Below are positions 36,198-44,148 of a stretch of 64,000 nucleotides of DNA, piece after piece. Made by a program: the position numbers and the translations under genes. The stretch covers positions 709,991-773,990 of the forward strand of contig NZ_CP050191.1 in the NCBI RefSeq assembly GCF_011745145.1, in the 5' to 3' direction. The first letter of the stretch is position 1; the number at the start of each line of letters is the position of its first letter. The notes beneath the pieces are model-generated. The model searched no databases, was not told the origin of the DNA, and was given only the letters and a program-made list of their open reading frames with translations. The stretch comes from Mycobacterium sp. DL440. Lineage in GTDB: Bacteria > Actinomycetota > Actinomycetes > Mycobacteriales > Mycobacteriaceae.

Positions 36198-37621
36198 CAC
36201 GGATGAATCAGACGGGCGGTCGGAAAACGATGACGATGGCGACGCACCAGGACAACGCCTCCACCCTCAGCAGCGACATGCTTGCCTGGGTGGAAGACGT
36301 TGTCGGCGCGACTGTCACCGCGGTGGACAGGCGCCCCGGCGGAGGTCGGCGCGAAGCCTGGTTCGTCGACGTCGCGTGTGCCGACGGGTCCACGCTCGAA
36401 CTGTTTCTTCGTTACGACCGCACGGACCCGTCCGCGTCCGGTGATCCGTTCACCCTCCGTCGTGAGGCGGCGTTCTTTTCTGCCATGGCCGGCAGCGCCG
36501 TGCCGGTGCCGCACATCTATGCCGTTCATCCTGTCGAGCAGGCGATCCTCTCCGACCGGGTCGCGGGGGAGGCATGGTTCTCCCGGCTCAAAGATCCCGA
36601 TGAGCGAGTTGCGGTAGCGACGGACTTCATGCGGATCCTGGCCGCACTGCATGGCCTGGACCCTGAAAGGCTTCAGTTGGATTCGGAGCGGGGTCCGGGG
36701 ACGTTGCCGGAGTTCGTCGCAGCCGAAATCGACCGGTGGGAAGCGTTTTACCGCACCAGCGAGGCGGCGCCCGACCCGCTCATCGAGGTCGGCTTCGCAT
36801 GGCTGAAAGCCAACATACCCGCTGCACAAGGGCCGGTGGTCATCGTGCACGGGGACGCCGGGCCGGGAAACTTCTTGTACAGCGGCGGGCGGGTGTGTGC
36901 GGTGCTGGACTGGGAGTTGGCCCACCTCGGTGATCCCCACGACGACTTGGCATGGGTCAGCGTCCGCGCCGTGCAGGAGCCGTTCACCGACCTGGTCGAC
37001 CGATTCGACGACTACGCGCGGTTCAGCGGCAGGCCGGTGGACATCTCCCGGGTGCGGTACTACCGGGTGTTCGCCGAGCTGAGGATCCTGGTGCTCAGCC
37101 ACCGCACGATCGGTCACACCGACCCGCTCGGGGAAGTCGGAAACGCCTTGATCTACACCGCATTACATCGTCGGTTGTTCGGTGAGGCAATGGCTGACGT
37201 GCTGCGGATCGGCCTGCACCAGCCGGCCGACCTCGACGCGCCGAGCACGCCACGTGCATGGTGGTATGACGCGGCACTCACGCAGATCGGTCAGATCATC
37301 GTTCCCCGTAGCACGGATCCGTTCGTGATCCTGCGGAGCAAAGGTGTTGCCCGGATGGTGAAGTATCTGCGCGAAATGGACCGGCTCGGCGGCGCGGCTG
37401 AGGCGGCCGATCTCGACGACCTGACCGATCTGTTGGGCGCCCGACCGGTGTCGGTGGCCGAGGGCGTCGCTGCGGTCCTCGACCGCTTCGGTTCGGGCGC
37501 AATCGATGTCAACGATGTGGTGCGGGTGCTGCACCGGCAGACACTTCGGGAGATGCAGATCTTGCGACCGGCGATGGGCGTGCTCGCCGAACGCATGTTT
37601 GATCCGCTGGAACGGTCATGA
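36194..37621 (+). CDS. APH-fold kinase (phosphotransferase family), long form
   Basis: 475 residues, about 100 longer than a minimal kinase domain. Catalytic loop VIVHGDAGPGNFL near residue 220: the usual second His (HGDxHxxN) is Gly-Pro here, with HGD and Asn kept. The metal-binding LDWELAHLGDPHDDLAW follows. The C-terminal 130 residues (from about 345) form an extra helical region seen in the ACAD10/11-related kinases' relatives. It is coupled to the hydratase gene upstream and followed by a PhyH gene. Probably phosphorylates a hydroxyacyl or hydroxylipid substrate (inference). Confidence 0.78.
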   Translation: MTRMNQTGGRKTMTMATHQDNASTLSSDMLAWVEDVVGATVTAVDRRPGGGRREAWFVDVACADGSTLELFLRYDRTDPSASGDPFTLRREAAFFSAMAGSAVPVPHIYAVHPVEQAILSDRVAGEAWFSRLKDPDERVAVATDFMRILAALHGLDPERLQLDSERGPGTLPEFVAAEIDRWEAFYRTSEAAPDPLIEVGFAWLKANIPAAQGPVVIVHGDAGPGNFLYSGGRVCAVLDWELAHLGDPHDDLAWVSVRAVQEPFTDLVDRFDDYARFSGRPVDISRVRYYRVFAELRILVLSHRTIGHTDPLGEVGNALIYTALHRRLFGEAMADVLRIGLHQPADLDAPSTPRAWWYDAALTQIGQIIVPRSTDPFVILRSKGVARMVKYLREMDRLGGAAEAADLDDLTDLLGARPVSVAEGVAAVLDRFGSGAIDVNDVVRVLHRQTLREMQILRPAMGVLAERMFDPLERS

Positions 37622-37730
37622 GCCGCTTCCTCGCCCGACGTGCATGCAGTCCGCAGCGATTGGGCGGAATAGCCAACGCAATCAACAGTTTCCGTGGATC
37701 GTCCCCGGCACAGATGGGAAGGGCAGTGCA

Positions 37731-38543
37731 ATGGTGCAATATCTCGCAGTCTCGGATGAAGATCTCGCGCAGCGTGTATGCGCGGCGCTCGAGGCAGACG
37801 GAGTGGCCGTCGTCGAGGATGCGATCGGCCCCGACATGATCGCGCGGGCCAAAACGGCCCTGGAACGTGGAGCCCGCGAGGACGAGGCCCACGGTTTTCA
37901 GGTCCGCGGATCCGCCTATGACCCTGATGACCTCAACATTCGCGTACGGAATTTGCCCGGCAAAGATGCGGTGTTCCGGGAGATGCTCGAGCTGCCGGCG
38001 CTGCGGGCAGCGGTCACCGGATGGCTCGGCCACAGTGTCCGGTTGTCGAATTTCACGTCCAACACGACGTTGCCCGGCGCGGGCGCCATGGCGTTGCACG
38101 CCGACCAGAACCCCATCCCGGCTCCGTGGCCGCCCTACCCGTGCACCCTGAATGTGGCCTTCGCGATCGATGCCTTCACTCCAGACAACGCCACTCGCTA
38201 CATGCCCGGAACGCACCGTGAGAGTGGCCCCCCGGCCTGGGAGGGCACGCATCCCGACGCGATCCCATTATGTGGGCCGGCGGGGTCAATGATCTTCATG
38301 GAGGGCCGGATCCACCACCAAACCGGCCGCAACACCGGCACGGCACCGCGCTCAGGCGCGTTCGCCTTCTTCGCCCGCTCCTTCCTGGCTCCGCAATTCG
38401 AATGGCACCGCGGCATACCGCAGGACATGCGCGCCACCCTGAGCCCGTGGCTACGCGAGATCCTGGGTTTCGGGCAGTCCGGTGGCACTGCCAACTTCAT
38501 CCCGGAGGATGCCACCGCTGCCGCGGCCCCGGCGCAGCGATGA
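37731..38543 (+). CDS. Phytanoyl-CoA dioxygenase (PhyH) family protein
   Basis: Fe(II)/2-oxoglutarate oxygenase of 270 residues. Iron ligands fit His123 and Asp125 (LHADQNP) and a His of RIHHQTGRN near 195, followed by an Arg (R200) that could bind 2-oxoglutarate. ATG at 37731 has an AAGGG-type site upstream and leaves a 109-base gap after the kinase gene; an earlier in-frame start lacks homology. Likely hydroxylates a lipid or acyl-CoA, in line with neighbours. Confidence 0.85.
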   Translation: MVQYLAVSDEDLAQRVCAALEADGVAVVEDAIGPDMIARAKTALERGAREDEAHGFQVRGSAYDPDDLNIRVRNLPGKDAVFREMLELPALRAAVTGWLGHSVRLSNFTSNTTLPGAGAMALHADQNPIPAPWPPYPCTLNVAFAIDAFTPDNATRYMPGTHRESGPPAWEGTHPDAIPLCGPAGSMIFMEGRIHHQTGRNTGTAPRSGAFAFFARSFLAPQFEWHRGIPQDMRATLSPWLREILGFGQSGGTANFIPEDATAAAAPAQR

Positions 38544-38601
38544 CCGCCAGACCCACGTGTCCTCGACGTCGAGGCGAACCCGCCCCAATGAGGAGCTGAA
38601 T

Positions 38602-39564
38602 GTGAACCTGCACGCCATCCCCATCCCCGCTGTGCCCGGCTCCGAGGACTTTGCGCCATCCGATGACGGCCTCCATGAACCCGGCAGCGAGTTCTATTTC
38701 AATGAGACTTACTGGTTTTCGTTCTTCGCACCCGAACGCGGCCTCGGCGGATGGCTCTACTCGGGCATCCGGCCCAATGCCGGAGTAACCACCGGCGGCT
38801 GCTGGATCTGGGACTCCAGCGGCACCGATCCGTGGGAGATCCCTTTCTTCGAACAGTTCAACTGGCTGAAACCGCCGACGTCATCCGACGCTCACCAGCT
38901 TGTGTTGCCCAACGGAAACACCGTCACCACCGCCGAACCTGGGCAGGCATACGATCTGGTCTTTGACGACCGCGACCGTCTGGAAGCGCGCCTGCGGTTC
39001 ACCGGTACTGAACGCCCGGTTCCGCTGCGCCCGGGCACACCGCCCTATCCCAAGGCATCGCACTTTGACCAAACCGGACATGTCGGCGGCCACCTGCTCT
39101 TAGATGGTCAGCGCATAGACATCGATTGCTACGCCATGCGGGACCGGTCATGGGGACCGCGCCGGGAGCGCGGCTACCGACCGATGGCCTACACCTGGCT
39201 TGCCGATGCACACACCTCGTTGCTGACCTATGCCACACCCGATGAAGGCCGCGACGGGACTGACTCGGTCTATGCAGGCTATCTGCGTCGTAACGGTGCA
39301 GTCGGCTACCTTGTGTCGGGTGTCCGGCAGGTTCGTCGAGACCCGCGCAAGCACTGGATCACCAACATTTCGATAGACGTCATCGATGGCGACGGGCGCC
39401 CCTTCAGCGCACATGGCAGGGCAGTCAGCAGAATGATTTTGCCGACCGCCACGAGCGTGTGCGTCAATTCGCTGATGGAATTCACGGTGGACGGCACGAT
39501 AGTCCATGGCGAGGACCAGGACGTGTGGCCGATGAACGCATGGCGCACGATGCCCGGGACATAG
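38602..39564 (+). CDS. Lipocalin/AttH-like protein (DUF7064/DUF7065-like), function unknown
   Basis: 320 residues, GTG start with AGGAG six bases upstream. Trp-rich pattern NETYWFSFF near residue 33, DIDCYAMRDRSWGPR near 175 and GEDQDVWPMNAW at the end are typical of AttH/carotenoid-hydratase-like double lipocalin proteins found in mycobacterial lipid and steroid clusters. No signal peptide, so it may bind or convert a hydrophobic molecule in the cytoplasm. Last gene of the rightward operon from 35364; the 129 bases after it to the convergent kinase gene hold nothing I recognise. Confidence 0.6.
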   Translation: MNLHAIPIPAVPGSEDFAPSDDGLHEPGSEFYFNETYWFSFFAPERGLGGWLYSGIRPNAGVTTGGCWIWDSSGTDPWEIPFFEQFNWLKPPTSSDAHQLVLPNGNTVTTAEPGQAYDLVFDDRDRLEARLRFTGTERPVPLRPGTPPYPKASHFDQTGHVGGHLLLDGQRIDIDCYAMRDRSWGPRRERGYRPMAYTWLADAHTSLLTYATPDEGRDGTDSVYAGYLRRNGAVGYLVSGVRQVRRDPRKHWITNISIDVIDGDGRPFSAHGRAVSRMILPTATSVCVNSLMEFTVDGTIVHGEDQDVWPMNAWRTMPGT

Positions 39565-39693
39565 TGCGCAGGTCTGTGGTGGCGCAGCCAATCTGCGGCT
39601 CCGTGCAGCCCGGGGAATTCACGGACGCGGTAGTTTTCCAGGAACGACAGCCAGCCTCGGTGGTTTCGGCCGGGGGTCGGGCTCACGCCATAG

Positions 39694-40719
39694 TCACGCA
39701 GACCGCCTATGGCGGATGGCGCGAAGGCCGGCTGCCATGAACTCCGGTGTCGTCTCCGCCGCGCGGACGGCGTCGTTACCGGCGTCCGCTCCCTGAAGCG
39801 CGCGGTGGGTGATGCCCTCGGCGATGACGCCGAGTTTGAAGTACGCCAATGCCAGGTAGAAGCTCCAGTGCGCAAGGTCCCGCCCGGACGCCATGGCGTA
39901 CATCTGTGCCAGGGCGTCGGGCGAAGGCAGCCGCGGGCTGGTCCACGCAGCCTTCATACCCAGCACGAGGTCGAAAACGGGCTCGCGGTACACGCACATC
40001 AGCGCGACATCGGTAAGCGGGTCACCAAGAGTCGACATCTCCCAGTCGACCACGGCGCGAACAATATTCGGGTCGGTGGCGTCGAGAATCGTGTTGTCGA
40101 CCCGAAAGTCGCCGTGCACGATGGATACCGCCGACGTAGGTGGCACTGCGTCGGCGAGGGCCGAGTGCAGCGCTGCGACGTCAGGTAGGTCGCGTGTCTT
40201 GACCCGGTCCCATTGTCCGGCCCAGAGTTTGACCTGCCGGGCCAGGAATCCGTCGGGGCGGCCGAACTTCTCCAGGCCGACGGCCGGGTAGTCGACCGCG
40301 TGCAGGTCGGCGAGCACGCTGACCAGTGCGGCTGTATTGGCTTCGACCGCGGCGTCGCTGAGTGTGGCCAGATCGTCCTGATCCCGGATCACGGCGCCGT
40401 CGACGAATTCGACGACGGTCATCGGCGCGCCGAGGGCGGTACCGTCGGCATCGAAGGCGACGGTTCTGGCCACTGGAACCGGGCTGTCCTGCAATGCGGA
40501 GGTGACGGTGTACTCGCGCGCCATGTCATGCGCAGACGGGGTGAGCCCACTGGTCGGCGGCCGTCGGATCACCCAGGAGCAGGCGTCGTCATACGCCTTG
40601 AACGTCAGGTTCGATCGCCCACCGCTGATCAGTTCGACTTGTAGGTCGCCCGTGACCGGAACGCCTGAGCCGACGAGATAGTCGCGCAGCGCGGCGCTGT
40701 TCATGCCCGGTAGCGTCAC
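39694..40719 (-). CDS. APH-fold kinase, ACAD10/11 kinase-domain type
   Basis: 341 residues. N-lobe SGGRSNLTFKAYDD near residue 32, catalytic loop SIVHGDFRVDNTIL near 205, metal site VDWEMSTLGDPLTDVAL near 230. These blocks are those of the kinase domain of animal ACAD10/ACAD11. Its GTG overlaps the stop of the acyl-CoA dehydrogenase gene (GTGA), so the two halves of an ACAD11-like enzyme are encoded as a coupled pair. Animal ACAD11 phosphorylates 4-hydroxyacyl-CoA and then eliminates phosphate; the same chemistry is the best guess here. Confidence 0.88.
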   Translation of the reverse strand: MTLPGMNSAALRDYLVGSGVPVTGDLQVELISGGRSNLTFKAYDDACSWVIRRPPTSGLTPSAHDMAREYTVTSALQDSPVPVARTVAFDADGTALGAPMTVVEFVDGAVIRDQDDLATLSDAAVEANTAALVSVLADLHAVDYPAVGLEKFGRPDGFLARQVKLWAGQWDRVKTRDLPDVAALHSALADAVPPTSAVSIVHGDFRVDNTILDATDPNIVRAVVDWEMSTLGDPLTDVALMCVYREPVFDLVLGMKAAWTSPRLPSPDALAQMYAMASGRDLAHWSFYLALAYFKLGVIAEGITHRALQGADAGNDAVRAAETTPEFMAAGLRAIRHRRSA

Positions 40720-41924
40720 TTTCCCTCCTGTTCAGCGCGTTTGGCAGCGCCGACCACTCGTTTGGCGATGGCCCACCGGTGTACTTCGGAGGGGCCGTCG
40801 TAGATGCGGAACGGGCGCACCTCGCGGGCGAGACGGGCCAGCGGCAGGTCGTCGGAGACACCCAGGCCGCCACACATCTGCGTGCTGCGGTCCACGATCC
40901 GGAAAATCGCCTCGGCGGCGTGTGTCTTGGCGATCGAGGTCGCGGTCGAGGCGTGTCCGCCCTGATCGAGCTCCCAGCACGCTCGCGTCAACAGTGCACG
41001 GGTCGAGGCGATATCGATCTCGTTGTCGGCCACCATCTTCTGGATCATCCCGAGATCACCGAGCCGCGTACCGAAGCCTTCGCGGCGTGCCACGTGAGCC
41101 ACAGCGATATCGTGCCCGCGGCGCGCCGCACCGAGCCAGCGCATGACGTGCGTCATTCGAGCGGGCCCGAGCCGCACCTGCGCGTATTTGAACCCCTGGT
41201 CGACTTCGCCGAGCACCGCGGAGTCCGGGACAAACAGGTCCTCGAAGAACACCTCGCAGTGCCCACCGATCATTGCCTTGTCCGAGGTGCCGATATGACG
41301 GCCGACCCGCAGTTCCGGCGCGTCGGCCGGGGACAGGAACATAGTGGCTCCGCCACGTTGGCCGGGCTCGCCGGAGGTGCGGGCGAAGATGATGAAGAAG
41401 CCCGCGCCGTCGGCCCCTGTGATGAACCATTTGTGTCCAGAGATCCGCCAGCCGCCGTCAGCGCGCACCGCTCGGGTGCTGAGCGCCGACGGGTCCGAAC
41501 CTGCGCCCGGTGGCGGCTCGGTCATCGCGAAGGCCGACCGGATCTCACCCCGGGCAAGGGGTTCGAGGTACTGCTGCTTCTGCTCCGAATTGGCGATGTG
41601 GGCCAGCATGTGGACGTTGCCCTCATCTGGTGCGGCGATGTTGAGTGCGGTGGGGCCGAACAGGGAGTAGCCGGCCGCCTCGAAGACCGGCGCGCGGTCG
41701 GACATGTTCAGCCCGTGGCCGCCGTATTCGATCGGTCCGTGCGGCGCGAAGACCCCGGCGTCTTTGGCGGCCTGCTGCAGGACAGCTCGCACGTCATCGC
41801 CGCCGGCCGCAGCGATATCGCCGTTGTGGTCGTCCTCGAGCGGGAGTACGACATCGCGGACGAATGTCTCGGTCTGCTCGACGAGTGTCAGAACCTCGGA
41901 TGAGTATGACAGGTCAATCGGCAT
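40716..41924 (-). CDS. Acyl-CoA dehydrogenase, ACAD10/11 type
   Basis: 402 residues from ATG 41924, which has AAGGAG upstream. Blocks: FAMTEPPPGAGSDPSALS near 130, GHKWFITGADGAGF near 160, GARRGHDIAVAHVARREGFG near 260, CGGLGVSDDLPLARL near 345 and DGPSEVHRWAIAKRVV at the C-terminus; the last two follow ACAD10/11. Translationally coupled to the kinase gene. Divergent from the XRE-TetR fusion regulator. Confidence 0.92.
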   Translation of the reverse strand: MPIDLSYSSEVLTLVEQTETFVRDVVLPLEDDHNGDIAAAGGDDVRAVLQQAAKDAGVFAPHGPIEYGGHGLNMSDRAPVFEAAGYSLFGPTALNIAAPDEGNVHMLAHIANSEQKQQYLEPLARGEIRSAFAMTEPPPGAGSDPSALSTRAVRADGGWRISGHKWFITGADGAGFFIIFARTSGEPGQRGGATMFLSPADAPELRVGRHIGTSDKAMIGGHCEVFFEDLFVPDSAVLGEVDQGFKYAQVRLGPARMTHVMRWLGAARRGHDIAVAHVARREGFGTRLGDLGMIQKMVADNEIDIASTRALLTRACWELDQGGHASTATSIAKTHAAEAIFRIVDRSTQMCGGLGVSDDLPLARLAREVRPFRIYDGPSEVHRWAIAKRVVGAAKRAEQEGK

Positions 41925-42015
41925 CGGGACTCCTTGGGACGCGCAGGTGCAGCTGGAACGATCGTTCGGCCCTGTGTGCTGAAACGCTGACATACCGTGG
42001 AAACTGAAGCAACAA

Positions 42016-42036
42016 ATGTTCAGATATTCCGAACAT
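42016..42036. promoter_or_regulatory. 21-bp inverted repeat before the XRE-TetR gene
   Basis: ATGTTC and GAACAT arms with nine bases between, in the divergent region between the ACAD gene and the regulator. Likely operator for both. Confidence 0.55.
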
Positions 42037-42056
42037 CGGATGATGAGGAGCGCGCC

Positions 42057-42899
42057 GTGCCGATACACCAGGCGATTCGCACGGCGCGCCTCGGTACCGG
42101 ACTGTCGCTTCGGAGACTGGCGCACCTGCTCGATGTCAGCCCCGCGACGATGAGTGCGATCGAGACCGGAAAGACAGGAGTGTCCGTCGAGCGCGTACTC
42201 GCGATTGCCGAGGCTCTTGACGTGGACATCCGCACGCTGATCGGCGGTATGCGCCGACCGCCGTTGCTTCGCAACAACACGCACCGGGCGAGTTCCCCGA
42301 TCGGCGGCCAGGTGTCGTGGCGTGACTTTCCGCCACTGGCACTCGACCCGGTACTGCGAGCCGCCATCGAGTCGTTCGTGGCGACCGGCTATCACGGTGC
42401 CACCATGCGCTCTCTGGCGCAGCGGGCCGGCGTCAGCGTTCCCTCGGTCTATCACCGCTACCGAGACAAGCAGGATCTCCTGGTACGCATCTTGGACATC
42501 ACCATGGGTGAACTGCACTGGCGGGTACGCGCCGCCCACGACGAGGGGAAGACGAGCATTCACCGGGTGGCGCTGATCGTCGAGGCGCTCGCGCTGTACC
42601 ACACGCACCGGCGTGACCTGGCGTTCATCGGTGCGAGCGAGATGCGGAGTCTGGCCGGAACGAATCGATTCCGAATTGCCAAATCACGCAGTGATATCCA
42701 GCATCTGCTCGATGAGGAGATCGCGGCGGCGGTCAGTGACGGACATGTTGCGACCGAGCATCCGCGCGACGCCGGACGTGCAATCGCGACGATGTGCACA
42801 TCTCTGGCCCAATGGTTTCGGATCGACGGTGTGTCCTCCCCGGAACAGATCGCCCGGGAGTACGCCGATTTCGCGCTTGACCTACTGCGCCGCGACTGA
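42057..42899 (+). CDS. Fusion regulator: XRE helix-turn-helix plus TetR domain
   Basis: 280 residues with two DNA-binding domains. Residues 5-60 are an XRE/Cro helix-turn-helix (LAHLLDVSPATMSAIETGK); about 95-145 is a TetR helix-turn-helix (VLRAAIESFVATGYHGATM, VSVPSVYHRYRDKQDLL), followed by a TetR ligand domain. GAGGAG six bases before the GTG at 42057 favours this start; an upstream GTG at 41997 would place the inverted repeat inside the gene. Divergent from the kinase-ACAD pair, which it probably controls. Confidence 0.85.
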   Translation: MPIHQAIRTARLGTGLSLRRLAHLLDVSPATMSAIETGKTGVSVERVLAIAEALDVDIRTLIGGMRRPPLLRNNTHRASSPIGGQVSWRDFPPLALDPVLRAAIESFVATGYHGATMRSLAQRAGVSVPSVYHRYRDKQDLLVRILDITMGELHWRVRAAHDEGKTSIHRVALIVEALALYHTHRRDLAFIGASEMRSLAGTNRFRIAKSRSDIQHLLDEEIAAAVSDGHVATEHPRDAGRAIATMCTSLAQWFRIDGVSSPEQIAREYADFALDLLRRD

Positions 42900-43161
42900 T
42901 CAACGACCGTGGCCCGTCGTTTCCTCGGCGTCTTGCTGTTGTAACGCGGCAGGTGCTGTCCGCCATCGAGGTGTCCCGCCGGAGTATTTCCACGTACGAA
43001 CACGTTGCGCTACATCAACGACAACCGGTGCCGTCGGTTCGGCAGCACGCCAGCATCAGCTGCTCAGCATGGATGCGCCGGTGTCCCGCTGTTCCGCGCA
43101 CCAACTCACGCACCGGGGTTGGCGAGCGGGGAAATGTGCCTAATTTGTCAAGGACGATTTG

Positions 43162-43815
43162 TTAAGGAAGCCGACGCCGGTCCCCCTGTGGGGCGAGGCA
43201 GGCGGGAAGGAAAGCGCGGATGAGTCCTTCGTCGCCGCCGTCCTCGGGCCGGCCGGGTTCGGCGATCAAGCTGAACGCAATGCGTGTGACCCAGCGCGCC
43301 ATGGTGTCGGCGGTGAGATCGTCGCGAACTTCGCCGGCCTCCATGGCGATTTCGAGTCGTCGGCCCAGAACTTGTGCAAGGTGCTGGCTCCAAGTTTCGG
43401 AGACCTCGGCCGCGTGAAAGGTTTTACTCAGATCGTCAGCGCCGATCAGCAGTGCCATGGTGGGCGAGTCCCGTGCCCCGCGCAGCCCAACCGCGGTGGC
43501 CTTGACGAGCTGCTCCAGGAAGGGTTCCTCGGTGTCCCAACAGGGTTCGGAGGCGTCGAGCACGGCACGGATCGCTCGTACGAATGACGCGGCCAGCAGG
43601 GCGTCCTTGGTGGGGAAGTAGTCGTAGACGGTCCGGCGATGCACACCGGCCCTGTTCGCGATATCGCTCATCCGAGTGCGACTCATGCCGCGCTCGATGT
43701 AGCACGCTTCGGCGGCGACAAGCAGTCGCTCCCGGGCCTGCTCTTCGCCGACAGGTGCATCGGCACCCCATGGTGTAGCCCGTCCTGAACTCGTCCGCCC
43801 TGACACGCTCGTCAT
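43162..43815 (-). CDS. TetR-family repressor
   Basis: 217 residues. Helix-turn-helix at about 27-72 (RERLLVAAEACYIERG, VHRRTVYDYFPTKDALL). Upstream, 48 bases before the ATG, lies CCTAC-N6-GTAGG (43863-43878), the same half-sites as the operators of the ferredoxin reductase and desA3 genes at the other end of the window. Divergent from the CoA transferase at 44149. The 262 bases beyond its stop (42900-43161) show no gene. Confidence 0.86.
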   Translation of the reverse strand: MTSVSGRTSSGRATPWGADAPVGEEQARERLLVAAEACYIERGMSRTRMSDIANRAGVHRRTVYDYFPTKDALLAASFVRAIRAVLDASEPCWDTEEPFLEQLVKATAVGLRGARDSPTMALLIGADDLSKTFHAAEVSETWSQHLAQVLGRRLEIAMEAGEVRDDLTADTMARWVTRIAFSLIAEPGRPEDGGDEGLIRAFLPACLAPQGDRRRLP

Positions 43816-44148
43816 TCTCGCAACCCTCGATTTCGCCCTCTTGACTGCAAACCACGTTTCACCCTACCGTGTGGTAGGAACCACAATATTTCCAATATGT
43901 GGTCCAGGAGACTCGGGAATGGATCGGTTGGACCTGTTGGCCTTTCGGTCACGACGTGTACCTAGTAATCTATGTTGGCTATGTGATCCATATCTCGACA
44001 AGTAGGAACGCCGTTGATACTGTAACTGGATAACGTCGCATTGATGAGTCATTAGTTGAGAACAAGCGCACATGGCAGTCGTTGCTCGCGCGACCGTGCA
44101 GCTCCGCGGCGACAACCTCAGCCCTGGCCCGAGGATGGATGTGGGTAG
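43816..44148. other. Long AT-richer intergenic region
   Basis: 333 bases between a TetR gene and a CoA transferase gene. It holds the CCTAC-N6-GTAGG site (43863-43878) and, just after it, a near-palindrome (43881-43902, arms CCACAATATT and AATATGTGG). The middle part (43960-44060) is clearly more AT-rich than the window and has no open frame I would call. Confidence 0.5.
43863..43878. promoter_or_regulatory. CCTAC-N6-GTAGG operator upstream of a TetR gene
   Basis: CCTACC and GGTAGG arms around GTGT. Same half-sites and spacing as the sites at 9364 and 10564. Likely autoregulatory site. Confidence 0.6.

Noticed and set aside
27312..37621. Antibiotic-resistance island because of aminoglycoside-phosphotransferase-like genes
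   Set aside because: The kinases sit in acyl-CoA and P450 operons and have features of ACAD10/11-type kinases, not of resistance enzymes.
39306..39875. 189-codon minus-strand frame across the gap between convergent genes
   Set aside because: It overlaps both real genes and is rich in Arg/Ser/Thr with no recognisable family.
43801..43814. Fourth TGAC-N6-GTCA match
   Set aside because: It lies in the first codons of a TetR gene with GC-rich spacer; one chance hit per window is expected.
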